Source: GCA-2697345 sp002697345
Lineage (GTDB): Bacteria; Pseudomonadota; Alphaproteobacteria; Rhodobacterales; Rhodobacteraceae
Assembly (NCBI GenBank): GCA_943787605.1
Contig: CALSNB010000001.1
Location: forward strand, 1,178,001 to 1,242,000
Reading direction: 5' to 3'
Length of the DNA stretch: 64,000 bases
The position numbers were made by a program, and so were the translations under genes. Positions 9,659 through 18,224 of the stretch are shown piece by piece. Numbering within the stretch: the stretch's first letter is position 1; each line of letters starts with the position of its first letter. The notes below the pieces were generated by a model that saw only the letters and a program-made list of their open reading frames with translations, was not told the origin of the DNA and did no database searches.

Positions 9659-10189
9659 CTAACTCTTAGTAACTTGTGTGAATTCTAATTCTACCGGCGT
9701 TGCTCGCCCGAATATTGATACCGTTACCTTTAATCGCTGTTGATCCAAATCAACTTCTTCAACCATCCCCGAAAACCCTTCAAAAGGTCCATCAGTAACA
9801 CTAACATTCTCTCCAATATCAAATACTATCGTGGACCTTGGTGATTCTGCACCCTCCTCAACTCTATTTAATATTAAATTTACCTCAGCATCTCGCATCG
9901 GCATTGGTTTTCCTTGAGGGCCCAAGAAACCGGTAACCCTGTTTATAGAGTTTATTAAATGATACCCCTTATCAGACATTTCCATTTTAACAAAAACATA
10001 CCCAGGCATAAATCTACGTTCCGCTGTAACTTTTTTATTTCGCCTTATCTCAATTACCTCTTCTGTAGGCACAAGGACCTCTTCTATTTCATCTTGTAAG
10101 CCCTTATCTTCAGCGGCCTGCCGAATATACTCTGCAATTTTCTTTTCGAAATTTGAGAGTACGCTGATTGAGTACCAACGCTTAGCCAT
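9659..10189 (-). CDS. nusG: Transcription termination/antitermination factor NusG
   Basis: Binds RNA polymerase through its N-terminal (NGN) domain and Rho or ribosomal S10 through its C-terminal KOW domain. 176 residues. It begins MAKRWYSISVLSNFEKKIAE, contains RRFMPGYVFVKMEM, and has the KOW segment VSVTDGPFEGFSGMVEEVD. The frame is open further upstream, but the start at 10189 gives the standard alphaproteobacterial N-terminus. It sits between secE (186 bases upstream) and rplK, the conserved order. Confidence 0.96.
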   Translation of the reverse strand: MAKRWYSISVLSNFEKKIAEYIRQAAEDKGLQDEIEEVLVPTEEVIEIRRNKKVTAERRFMPGYVFVKMEMSDKGYHLINSINRVTGFLGPQGKPMPMRDAEVNLILNRVEEGAESPRSTIVFDIGENVSVTDGPFEGFSGMVEEVDLDQQRLKVTVSIFGRATPVELEFTQVTKS

Positions 10190-10375
10190 TCTAAACCGAT
10201 CCTTACTTACCCCACACAAAGTGTCGAGAAAACTTCAAAAAGTGAGTTTTTTAACTGCACTTTAAAACCAAAAGGCGCGTATCTCGAATCAATACACGCT
10301 AAACTACTTGTTGAGGCCTCTTTAGTCGTCGATGCGTCCAATATCAAGTCCTTAAAACACAATAAACAATTAGAA

Positions 10376-10570
10376 TCAAAACAAACCAAAAATTGTACTC
10401 AATCCAGATCTTATACCAAGATCAACAAAAGAGAAGAAAACCGCAGTTAGCGAAGCCAGAATAAATACCATTACAGTAGTTAAAACTACCTCTTTACGTG
10501 TTGGCCAAACGATTTTACTCACCTCTCCCCTTACTTGTTGGATAAACTGAACTGGGTTTGGAAGAGCCAT
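10376..10570 (-). CDS. secE: Preprotein translocase subunit SecE
   Basis: Small essential partner of SecY in the inner-membrane protein channel. 64 residues: an amphipathic N-terminal helix with the conserved VRGEVSKIVWPTRKEV signature, then one membrane-spanning helix (about residues 30-52). This is the short single-span form usual in alphaproteobacteria. The start at 10570 is the only sensible one. The 186 bases between it and nusG contain no convincing gene or hairpin. tRNA-Trp lies 86 bases upstream. Confidence 0.95.
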   Translation of the reverse strand: MALPNPVQFIQQVRGEVSKIVWPTRKEVVLTTVMVFILASLTAVFFSFVDLGIRSGLSTIFGLF

Positions 10571-10656
10571 ATTAATACCTTTTTAAATTTGAACTTAGAC
10601 GGTTGTGACTATACGTTTCGAACAAATCCTGCAACTAATAAACTAAATTTAATTAA

Positions 10657-10732
10657 TGGCAGGGGCTGAGAGACTCGAACTCACGACCCTCGGTTTTGGA
10701 GACCGATGCTCTACCAACTGAGCTAAGCCCCT
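10657..10732 (-). tRNA. tRNA-Trp (CCA anticodon)
   Basis: 76 bases including an encoded CCA tail. Acceptor AGGGGCU pairs with AGCCCCU, the D-arm is GCUC/GAGC, and the anticodon stem UCGGU/ACCGA encloses CUCCAAA, so the anticodon is CCA (Trp). The T-arm GUGAG/CUCUC has an internal U-U mismatch at pair 50-64 with normal loop UUCGAGU. It lies between tuf and secE, its usual place in proteobacteria. Confidence 0.97.
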
Positions 10733-10852
10733 GCATTTAAATAAGATGCTTAAGCAAGACCATCTAATTTTGCAAGTAAACAGTTGCTACATAACAAAAA
10801 ATAATTTTAAGAGATTTAATAACTTAACCTCTTTTAATCCTTTTTATTAATT

Positions 10853-12028
10853 TTACTCGATGATGCTTGAAACAACACCCGCACCGACTGTTCTACCGCC
10901 TTCACGGATAGCAAATCTTAATCCATCCTCCATCGCAATCGGGGTCAGTAATTCTACTTTGAATGATACATTATCTCCAGGCATCACCATTTCAGTACCT
11001 GCCGCAAGCTCAACTGATCCCGTTACATCAGTTGTTCGGAAGTAAAATTGAGGACGGTAGTTCGCAAAAAATGGCGTATGACGACCACCCTCATCTTTTG
11101 TAAGAATGTATGCTTCAGCAGTAAATTTATGGTGTGGCTTTACCGATCCAGGTTTACATAAAATCTGTCCACGTTCGACGCCTTCTCTATCGACTCCACG
11201 CAATAAAGCACCAACATTATCCCCTGCTTGTCCAGAATCTAGAAGTTTACGGAACATCTCAACACCGGTACAAACTGTTTTTGTAGTATCACGGATACCA
11301 ACAATCTCAATTTCATCTCCAACATTAACAACACCACGTTCAATACGACCTGTAACAACAGTGCCACGACCTGAGATTGAAAACACATCCTCAATTGGCA
11401 TCAAAAACGGTTGGTCAATTGCTCGGACAGGTGTTGGAATATATTCATCCACAGCTGCCATCAGCTCCTTAATCTTTTCTTCACCAATTTCAGGAGTTTT
11501 ACCTTCCATAGCAGCCAAAGCTGAACCCGCAACAACAGGGATATCATCACCAGGATACTCATATGAAGATAAGAGTTCTCGAATTTCCATCTCAACAAGC
11601 TCGAGTAATTCATCATCATCCACTTGATCGACTTTGTTCATAAACACAACCATTTTTGGAATACCAACTTGTCGACCTAACAAAATATGCTCTCGTGTTT
11701 GAGGCATTGGACCATCAGCCGCGTTAACAACTAGAATAGCCCCATCCATTTGGGCTGCACCAGTGATCATATTCTTTACATAATCTGCGTGACCAGGACA
11801 ATCGACATGCGCGTAATGACGAGCTTCAGTCTCATATTCAACATGCGCTGTGGAAATCGTAATACCACGTGCCTTCTCTTCCGGCGCAGCATCAATTGAA
11901 TCATATGCCTGAAATTCTCCAAAGTACTTTGTAATCGCTGCCGTTAGTGTAGTCTTACCGTGATCTACGTGGCCGATCGTACCAATGTTAACATGCGGTT
12001 TATTACGTTGAAACTTTTCTTTAGCCAT
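10853..12028 (-). CDS. tuf: Elongation factor Tu
   Basis: GTPase that delivers aminoacyl-tRNA to the ribosome. 391 residues. G1 is GHVDHGKT at residues 19-26, followed by the switch region, DCPGH (G3) and NKVD (G4). Domains II and III are intact and it ends EGGRTVGAGVVSSIIE. The ATG at 12028 is preferred over an in-frame TTG six bases upstream because AGAGGA lies eight bases before it. This is the copy upstream of tRNA-Trp and secE. Many proteobacteria carry a second tuf in the str operon, which cannot be judged from this window. Confidence 0.98.
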   Translation of the reverse strand: MAKEKFQRNKPHVNIGTIGHVDHGKTTLTAAITKYFGEFQAYDSIDAAPEEKARGITISTAHVEYETEARHYAHVDCPGHADYVKNMITGAAQMDGAILVVNAADGPMPQTREHILLGRQVGIPKMVVFMNKVDQVDDDELLELVEMEIRELLSSYEYPGDDIPVVAGSALAAMEGKTPEIGEEKIKELMAAVDEYIPTPVRAIDQPFLMPIEDVFSISGRGTVVTGRIERGVVNVGDEIEIVGIRDTTKTVCTGVEMFRKLLDSGQAGDNVGALLRGVDREGVERGQILCKPGSVKPHHKFTAEAYILTKDEGGRHTPFFANYRPQFYFRTTDVTGSVELAAGTEMVMPGDNVSFKVELLTPIAMEDGLRFAIREGGRTVGAGVVSSIIE

Positions 12029-12066
12029 TGTCAAATCCTCTTATCTTTTTTTTGATTTATAAAATC

Positions 12067-12075
12067 GTTATAGCA
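12067..12075 (-). promoter_or_regulatory. Candidate extended -10 promoter of tuf
   Basis: On the minus strand TGCTATAAC matches an extended -10 element (TG-N-TATAAT-like) and lies about 40 bases ahead of the tuf start codon, in the 129-base gap after parC. No good -35 hexamer sits at the standard distance, which is acceptable for extended -10 promoters. Just upstream, an AGGGCCCT palindrome (12113-12120) followed by a T-run may end the parC transcript. Confidence 0.35.
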
Positions 12076-12157
12076 CTCTAAATTCGGGATATATTTTTTT
12101 TGAAAAAAATCAAGGGCCCTATTTAAATTATAAATAAAACTTTGTGATATTTAACTT

Positions 12158-14503
12158 TTACAAAAATTTATTTTGTTTAGGAAAACCATGCGGCGATTTG
12201 CGACCGACCCCAGCTCTTTTTGATAACCATGGAGTCATGTCAATCTGATTTCTATTTTTTCCTCCATCAGTATTCCAGGAAAGACCATCAGACCAATTGA
12301 AAGTCGTCAAATCAGAAAGACCTCCATCTAAAGCCAAAGAACCTTGTCGGCCTTTTGAAGAATTATATTTTTGCAACCGCACTCCTTTACCACGATTCAT
12401 TTCTGGGAGCTCTGAAGTTGAAAAAACTAATAGTTTGCCATTGGTGCTGACTATAGCCACATGATCTCCAGAAACGTGATGACAAATAGCTGCGACTGAG
12501 TTCTCTTGTAAATTCAAGACCTGTTTACCACTCCTAGTCTGCGCAATTACCTCCGTCTCTTTAACAATAAAACCATCACCTAGACTCGATACCAACAGTA
12601 ACTTACTCGTCGAATTATGCACAAAAATATCGACGATAGTTACTTCATTTGGCAGATCTACCATTAATCTAACGGGCTCCCCCATTCCTCGCCCTCCTGG
12701 CAGATTAGAACATGGAATAGTATAAAATCTTCCATTTGAACCAAAAATTAAAATTTTATCTGTTGATTCTGCATGGAATATAAACCCCTTTTCATCACCA
12801 TCTTTAAACTTTAGGTCTTGACCGAGCTCTATATGTCCACGCAAAGATCTAACCCAACCCATCTTTGAACACACTACGGTCACAGGCTCTTTTTCAACCA
12901 TCTCCTCAAAAGATATTTCCTCAATATCCTTCCTTTTCTCAAAAATTGTCTTCCTAATAGAGTTTATGGAATCAGCAGAAAATATTTTTTTTGTATGTTT
13001 TATTTGATCACTAATTTCTAACCATTGTAACTCTTCACTATCAAGGAGGTCTTCCAGCGTCACACGCTCTAACATAAGTTTATCTCGTTCTTTGCGTAAC
13101 TCTAATTCTTCTAGACGACGAAGGGACCTAAGGCGCATGTTTAATATTGCATCTGCCTGTAATTCGCTAAGCGAGGGGTCCTTTAACGGAATTTTATGAA
13201 CTGGAATATAATCAAATTCAGAAGTCGCTCGTTTAAAATCACTTCCCCAATTTTCGAGCATTAGAGCGTCTTTTGGGTCTTCATCGTATCTAATAATATC
13301 TATAACCCTATCTAAATTAAGAAAAGCGACAATAAAACCTTCTAACACTTCTAATCTATGATCGATTTTTTTTAATCTAAATTTAGACCTTCTAATTAAT
13401 ACAACCTGACGGTGATCTAGAAATGCCCTTAATAATTCTTTTAATGAACAAACCTTTGGTGTTAAGCCATCGATAAGAACATTCATGTTCATACTAAATC
13501 TAACTTCCAAGTCTGAATGACGAAACATTGTTTCCATTAGGGCTTCCACCGAGATATTTTTTACTCTTGGCTCAAGTACAATTCTTATATCTTCTGCAGA
13601 CTCATCTCGCACATCTCCAAGCGCTGAAACTTTTTTCATCTGTATTAGTTCAGCTATTTTTTCAATAAGTCTAGATTTTTGAACTTGATATGGGATTTCT
13701 GTAACAACTATTTGCCATTGCCCTCTTGGTAACTCTTCTAATACCCACTTAGCTCTCAATCTAATAGATCCGCGACCTACCTTATAAAAGTTTAGTATAT
13801 TCTCTTTAGGCTCGACTATTACGCCTCCAGTCGGAAAATCTGGGCCAGGAATATATTCTGCTAGGGTCTCATCACGAGCATTAGGTGCTTTTAATAGATG
13901 CAAGCATGCAGAGCATAACTCGATTACATTATGAGGTGGAATGTTTGTCGCCATCCCAACTGCTATGCCACTAGAACCGTTCGCTAGAAGATTTGGAAAG
14001 GTTGCCGGCAAAACAACTGGCTCTTGTAAAGTTCCATCATAATTATCATGGAAGTCAACTGCGTCTTCAGAAATCCCCTCTAAAAGTAATTCAGCGGCTT
14101 TTGTCATACGGGCTTCCGTATACCTCGGTGCCGCTGGGTTATCTCCATCAATATTTCCAAAATTTCCTTGGCCATTCACTAGTGGGTAACGAACACTGAA
14201 TTCCTGAGCTAACCGAGCCAAAGCATCATAAATAGCTTGATCTCCATGAGGGTGGTAGTTCCCCATAACATCTCCAGAAATCTTTGCCGACTTCCTAAAT
14301 CCACCGATTGATGAAAGTTTAAGTTCATGCATCGCAAAAAGAATTCTACGATGAACAGGTTTTAAACCATCTCTAGCGTCGGGCAGAGCGCGATTCATAA
14401 TTGTCGATAAGGCGTACTTTAAATACCTGTCCCCTATTGCTCTACGAAGAGTCTCTGTAACTTCTGAAGTTTGATCGCTGTGATCGTTAAAATTGTCTGC
14501 CAT
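12158..14503 (-). CDS. parC: DNA topoisomerase IV subunit A
   Basis: DNA cleavage/religation subunit of topoisomerase IV, which unlinks daughter chromosomes. 781 residues. The winged-helix breakage domain holds ARDGLKPVHRRIL and catalytic Tyr near residue 128 (RYTEAR). The C-terminal part is a degenerate beta-pinwheel without the GyrA box, supporting ParC over GyrA. In the quinolone-determining segment the sequence is HPHGDQAIYDAL, with Gln where E. coli ParC has Ser80; I believe this is common in alphaproteobacterial ParC. It precedes tuf on the same strand by 129 bases and is divergent from the next gene. Confidence 0.93.
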   Translation of the reverse strand: MADNFNDHSDQTSEVTETLRRAIGDRYLKYALSTIMNRALPDARDGLKPVHRRILFAMHELKLSSIGGFRKSAKISGDVMGNYHPHGDQAIYDALARLAQEFSVRYPLVNGQGNFGNIDGDNPAAPRYTEARMTKAAELLLEGISEDAVDFHDNYDGTLQEPVVLPATFPNLLANGSSGIAVGMATNIPPHNVIELCSACLHLLKAPNARDETLAEYIPGPDFPTGGVIVEPKENILNFYKVGRGSIRLRAKWVLEELPRGQWQIVVTEIPYQVQKSRLIEKIAELIQMKKVSALGDVRDESAEDIRIVLEPRVKNISVEALMETMFRHSDLEVRFSMNMNVLIDGLTPKVCSLKELLRAFLDHRQVVLIRRSKFRLKKIDHRLEVLEGFIVAFLNLDRVIDIIRYDEDPKDALMLENWGSDFKRATSEFDYIPVHKIPLKDPSLSELQADAILNMRLRSLRRLEELELRKERDKLMLERVTLEDLLDSEELQWLEISDQIKHTKKIFSADSINSIRKTIFEKRKDIEEISFEEMVEKEPVTVVCSKMGWVRSLRGHIELGQDLKFKDGDEKGFIFHAESTDKILIFGSNGRFYTIPCSNLPGGRGMGEPVRLMVDLPNEVTIVDIFVHNSTSKLLLVSSLGDGFIVKETEVIAQTRSGKQVLNLQENSVAAICHHVSGDHVAIVSTNGKLLVFSTSELPEMNRGKGVRLQKYNSSKGRQGSLALDGGLSDLTTFNWSDGLSWNTDGGKNRNQIDMTPWLSKRAGVGRKSPHGFPKQNKFL

Positions 14504-14643
14504 AAATACTATCTATCCAAGGTAATTAGTCCAGTAAAGCTATCCTTTATCATAACTTAGTTTTAACACAAATTTTACTATTTAAACCTCTATTTATCTG
14601 TTTTACTAACTCTCTTAAAAACCTTTCTTACAAAAGGATAATA

Positions 14644-15474
14644 ATGCATAAAAAATCTATATTAATAACAGGGTGCTCTTCAGGAATAGGATATTCTTGC
14701 GCGCAAACTCTTCATAAACGTGGATGGAAGGTTTTTGCTACCTGTAGAAAACAAAAGGACTGTAATAGACTTAAAGCTGAGGGTATTGAAAGCTTTTTAC
14801 TTGATTATCAAAAAGAAAAAACAATAAAGTCAGCATTGCAAAGTTGCCTTGAAGTGACAGGGGGCACTCTTGACGCTATATTTAACAACGGAGCTTTCGC
14901 AATTCCAGGCGCTCTGGAAGACATAAGCACTGGCGCTTTGAAAGATATCTTTCAGTCAAATGTTTTTGGTTATCACGAACTTATACGTTTGAGTCTTCCT
15001 ATAATGAGGGCGCAAGGATACGGAAGAATAGTTAACTGTTCGTCTGTTCTAGGTTTTGTAGCTCTTCCATTTAGAGGAGCGTACAATTCAACAAAATTTG
15101 CTATTGAAGGCCTATCTGACACACTAAGGGTTGAGTTAATTCACTCAAACATTAAAGTTATTTTAATCGAACCTGGCCCGATAACATCTCAGATAAGAAA
15201 AAATTCTATACCTAAATTTGAAAAATGGGTTAAATGGGAGCAGTCTTCTCGGGCTGACGAGTATCGAGAGTTACTTATACCAAGACTATACAAAGGAAAT
15301 GCGCCCGATTTATTTGAACTCCCGGCAACTGCTGTCTCCAAGAAATTAATTCATGCCCTTGAGAGTTCCAAACCAAAAACACGTTATTTCGTAACAACTC
15401 CAACGTACTTACTGTATTATTTGAAAAAAATACTACCTACTAAATGGTTAGATCTTTTAATTTCAAAACTTTAA
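14644..15474 (+). CDS. Short-chain dehydrogenase/reductase
   Basis: NAD(P)-dependent oxidoreductase of the classical SDR family; the substrate cannot be deduced. 276 residues. The cofactor-binding motif TGCSSGIG is at residues 9-16, an NNGA motif follows, and the catalytic pair YNSTK has Tyr147 and Lys151 with Ser upstream in NCSSVLG. The C-terminus has LLYYLKKILPTKWLD, possibly membrane-associated, as in SDRs resembling retinol or 17-beta-hydroxysteroid dehydrogenases. AAAGGA precedes the ATG. It is divergent from parC and separated by 63 bases from the HIG1 gene. Confidence 0.85.
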   Translation: MHKKSILITGCSSGIGYSCAQTLHKRGWKVFATCRKQKDCNRLKAEGIESFLLDYQKEKTIKSALQSCLEVTGGTLDAIFNNGAFAIPGALEDISTGALKDIFQSNVFGYHELIRLSLPIMRAQGYGRIVNCSSVLGFVALPFRGAYNSTKFAIEGLSDTLRVELIHSNIKVILIEPGPITSQIRKNSIPKFEKWVKWEQSSRADEYRELLIPRLYKGNAPDLFELPATAVSKKLIHALESSKPKTRYFVTTPTYLLYYLKKILPTKWLDLLISKL

Positions 15475-15537
15475 CTCTATCTGTCAGAAAACTTCTCGGT
15501 GAATTAAAAGGTAAATATAAAAATTAAAAGGTCACTA

Positions 15538-15744
15538 ATGGTACAAGATCCACTTTTCTTTATAGTTATAATAGCAGCTATCGTAGTCTTAATTATATTA
15601 TTGATAGGGATTGGGACTTTTGCTAAAGGTGGCGAATTCAACCGAAAATACTCTAATAAAATTATGCGTTATCGAATAGGGGCTCAAGCTCTTGCAATAA
15701 TTCTTGTTTTACTATTCGTATTAATCAAAAATATTGGAAACTAA
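15538..15744 (+). CDS. HIG1-domain (twin transmembrane) inner-membrane protein
   Basis: 68 residues with two predicted membrane helices (about residues 6-28 and 46-64). The loop RYRIGAQALA matches the R..GAQ-type HIG1 signature, and the family is widespread in alphaproteobacteria. Mitochondrial relatives (Rcf1/HIGD) stabilise respiratory supercomplexes; a related role here is inference. Four bases separate it from the cobalamin adenosyltransferase gene, so they are probably co-transcribed. Confidence 0.8.
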   Translation: MVQDPLFFIVIIAAIVVLIILLIGIGTFAKGGEFNRKYSNKIMRYRIGAQALAIILVLLFVLIKNIGN

Positions 15745-15748
15745 TTAA

Positions 15749-16324
15749 ATGGTCACACTAAGTAAAATTTATACAAAGACTGGGGATTCTGGAGAAACCT
15801 CGCTCGGAGATGGCAATAGAGTACCTAAACACTCTTTAAGAGTGTCCGCTTACGGAACCGTCGACGAGACAAATGCTACTGTGGGTCTTGCTAAATTATA
15901 CGCGGATAGAACACTGATATCCACCCAACTTTCGGTTATCCAAAATGATCTTTTCGATCTTGGGGCTGATCTTTGTAGACCTGATCAGGAAAAGGACTCC
16001 GAAGCTCAATATCAGCCATTAAGAATGACTGGCAATCAAGTCAAGAGGCTAGAAACTGAAATTGATCTTATGAACAAAAATATTGAACCTTTGCGGTCAT
16101 TTATTTTACCTGGGGGATCAAAACTAGCTGCACATTTACATTTATGCAGAACCGTCTCAAGGAGAGCAGAACGTTTAACTGTTGAGTTATCTAATAATGA
16201 GACAGTGAATGCACATTCTATTCAGTATCTAAATAGGCTAAGTGACTGGTTTTTTGTGGCGTCAAGGGTGGCAAATTCTAACGGAAAAGATGACATATTG
16301 TGGGTTCCTGGTGCAAACCGTTAA
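15749..16324 (+). CDS. Cob(I)alamin adenosyltransferase, PduO type
   Basis: Transfers the adenosyl group of ATP to cob(I)alamin, making the coenzyme B12 used by radical mutases. 191 residues. The N-terminal ATP-binding signature is YTKTGDSGETSLGDG. The later helices carry CRTVSRRAERL and LNRLSDWFFVASR, the conserved Arg-rich motifs of PduO/MMAB enzymes. It follows the HIG1 gene by four bases. Its placement with etf and acyl-CoA genes fits use of B12 in methylmalonyl- or ethylmalonyl-CoA mutase reactions. Confidence 0.92.
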   Translation: MVTLSKIYTKTGDSGETSLGDGNRVPKHSLRVSAYGTVDETNATVGLAKLYADRTLISTQLSVIQNDLFDLGADLCRPDQEKDSEAQYQPLRMTGNQVKRLETEIDLMNKNIEPLRSFILPGGSKLAAHLHLCRTVSRRAERLTVELSNNETVNAHSIQYLNRLSDWFFVASRVANSNGKDDILWVPGANR

Positions 16325-16369
16325 ATTTATGTGCGCTAAAGAATATTTGATTAATTTTGTTGTTGAAAC

Positions 16370-16400
16370 CGACGCCAAAATCACAAGGCGCGTCGATTTT
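16370..16400 (+). promoter_or_regulatory. Overlapping inverted repeats in the etfB 5' region
   Basis: CGACGC (16370-16375) pairs with GCGTCG (16390-16395). Inside that loop AAAATC (16377-16382) can pair with GATTTT (16395-16400), so the two stems interleave like an H-type pseudoknot, sharing one base. A T-rich stretch follows, so a weak terminator for the adenosyltransferase gene is the simpler alternative. The 160-base gap otherwise shows no gene. Confidence 0.3.
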
Positions 16401-16484
16401 GTCCTATTGTTTTTTAAAAAAATTTTGTAAACAAATATTATTCAGGTTAAAAAAAGCTTGGTTATTTATAAGGGGTTACCATTA

Positions 16485-17246
16485 ATGAAGGTGATAGTAC
16501 CAGTTAAACGCGTCATAGATTACAATGTTAAAGTCCGTGTAAAAGCAGATGGATCAGGTGTCGACCTCACCAATGTCAAAATGTCGATGAATCCTTTCGA
16601 CGAAATTGCTGTAGAGGAAGCCATAAGACTTAGAGAAGCAGAAAAGGTTACTGAAGTAATTGCCGTGTCAATAGGAGTGAAGCAAAATCAAGAAACCTTG
16701 AGAACAGCTTTAGCCATGGGTGCAGATCGAGCTATATTGGTCATTGCGTCAGAAGATGTGCATCAAGATATAGAACCCCTTACAGTGGCTAAACTTTTAA
16801 AAGAAATTGTCACAGAGGAAGCCGCTAACCTAGTACTGTGTGGCAAACAAGCAATTGATAATGATATGAACGCAACAGGGCAAATGTTATCTGCCCTTTT
16901 AGGTTGGTCCCAAGCAACATTCGCATCCGAATTAAATATTGAGGCAAAAAATGCAGTGGTTACTAGAGAGGTGGATGGGGGCCTTCAATCAATAAAAGTA
17001 TCCCTTCCTTCAGTCGTAACTGTTGATCTGAGGCTTAATCAACCCAGATACGCATCTCTTCCAAATATAATGAAAGCAAAGAGAAAGCAGTTAGATGAAA
17101 AAGTCCCTTCAGACTACGGAGTTGATTTGACAGCGCGGCTATCGATTATCAACACCCGAGAGCCAGAGACCAGAAAAGCTGGTGTTAAAGTAGCGTCAGT
17201 AGATGAACTACTAGTAAAACTTAAAGAAGAAGCAGGAGTAATTTAA
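16485..17246 (+). CDS. etfB: Electron transfer flavoprotein subunit beta
   Basis: Small AMP-binding subunit of the ETF heterodimer that accepts electrons from acyl-CoA dehydrogenases. 253 residues, beginning MKVIVPVKRVIDYNVKVRV. The conserved beta-ETF signature region VDLRLNQPRYASLPNIMKAK is present. The frame is open from 16458, but the ATG at 16485 gives the family N-terminus. Its stop codon directly abuts the etfA start, so translation is coupled. Confidence 0.96.
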   Translation: MKVIVPVKRVIDYNVKVRVKADGSGVDLTNVKMSMNPFDEIAVEEAIRLREAEKVTEVIAVSIGVKQNQETLRTALAMGADRAILVIASEDVHQDIEPLTVAKLLKEIVTEEAANLVLCGKQAIDNDMNATGQMLSALLGWSQATFASELNIEAKNAVVTREVDGGLQSIKVSLPSVVTVDLRLNQPRYASLPNIMKAKRKQLDEKVPSDYGVDLTARLSIINTREPETRKAGVKVASVDELLVKLKEEAGVI

Positions 17247-18173
17247 ATGGCAGTCCTTCTCATAGCAGAGTTATCAAATAGTGAGTTAGCTGAAGATGCC
17301 ACTGCAAAAGCATTAACAGCTGCAAAAAAAATGGGTGATGTTACTATTCTATGTGCAGGCGAAAACACCGAAAATGCTGCAAAGTCTGCTGCAAAACTAA
17401 GTGGAGTCGCAAAAGTATTATATGCTGAGTCCTCATCCCTCGGTCATGACCTGGCTGAACCTATTTCTGATTTAATTATATCACTTTCAGATAAATTTAG
17501 TCATATAGTTGCCCCATCAACAGCAGGAGCAAAAAATATACTACCTCGAGTAGCAGCGCATCTTGATTCAATGATCATGTCAGATATAACAGCTGTCATT
17601 GAACCCGACACTTTTGAAAGACCAATATATGCAGGAAATGCTATACAAACAGTGCAATCCATAGATCAAAAAAAAGTTATTACGGTTAGAACCGCTAACT
17701 TTGAGGCGACTGATCAAAATGGATCCGCTGAAATTGAACAATTATCATCGTCTAATAGCCAACAATTGAGCCAATGGATGGAAGATATGGTAGCAACAAA
17801 TGATCGTCCCGAATTAACATCGGCTGGGAGTGTTGTGTCAGGAGGCCGAGGAGTTGGCTCCAAAGATGATTTTGACCTAATAGAAAAACTAGCCGACAAA
17901 CTAGGTGCTGCAGTCGGAGCATCTAGAGCAGCAGTCGACTCTGGCTATGCTCCTAATGATTGGCAAGTTGGTCAAACAGGAAAGGTTGTAGCACCAGATC
18001 TTTATGTTGCTATAGGTATTTCAGGAGCTATTCAACATCTTGCTGGAATGAAGGATTCTAAGGTAATTGTTGCAATTAACAAGGACGAAGAAGCACCGAT
18101 ATTCCAAGTAGCTGACTATGGCTTAGTTGGAGATCTTTTTGAACTTGTGCCAGAGCTAATTGAAAAACTTTAA
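17247..18173 (+). CDS. etfA: Electron transfer flavoprotein subunit alpha
   Basis: FAD-binding large subunit of ETF, 308 residues. The C-terminal FAD domain contains SGGRGVGSKDDF, LGAAVGASRAAVDSGY, GQTGKVVAPDLY and SGAIQHLAGMKDSKVIVAINKD. Together with etfB it passes electrons to the ETF-ubiquinone oxidoreductase encoded at 41907-43559 and probably serves the acyl-CoA dehydrogenase at 21075-22778. Start directly follows the etfB stop. Confidence 0.96.
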   Translation: MAVLLIAELSNSELAEDATAKALTAAKKMGDVTILCAGENTENAAKSAAKLSGVAKVLYAESSSLGHDLAEPISDLIISLSDKFSHIVAPSTAGAKNILPRVAAHLDSMIMSDITAVIEPDTFERPIYAGNAIQTVQSIDQKKVITVRTANFEATDQNGSAEIEQLSSSNSQQLSQWMEDMVATNDRPELTSAGSVVSGGRGVGSKDDFDLIEKLADKLGAAVGASRAAVDSGYAPNDWQVGQTGKVVAPDLYVAIGISGAIQHLAGMKDSKVIVAINKDEEAPIFQVADYGLVGDLFELVPELIEKL

Positions 18174-18224
18174 TTCTATCAACTTATTCATAACGCCAAA
18201 GTTTTAAAAGTGAAAGAATCCTAA

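Noticed and set aside
10207..10389. 60-codon frame in the secE-nusG gap
   Set aside because: Overlaps the end of secE, no ribosome-binding site, no recognisable features.
11106..11627. 173-codon open frame antisense to tuf
   Set aside because: Pure shadow of the highly biased tuf codon usage; Ser/Pro-rich product with no family features.
16242..16430. 62-codon frame after the cobalamin adenosyltransferase
   Set aside because: First part is an alternative frame of the adenosyltransferase and the rest covers the inverted repeats before etfB; no independent support.
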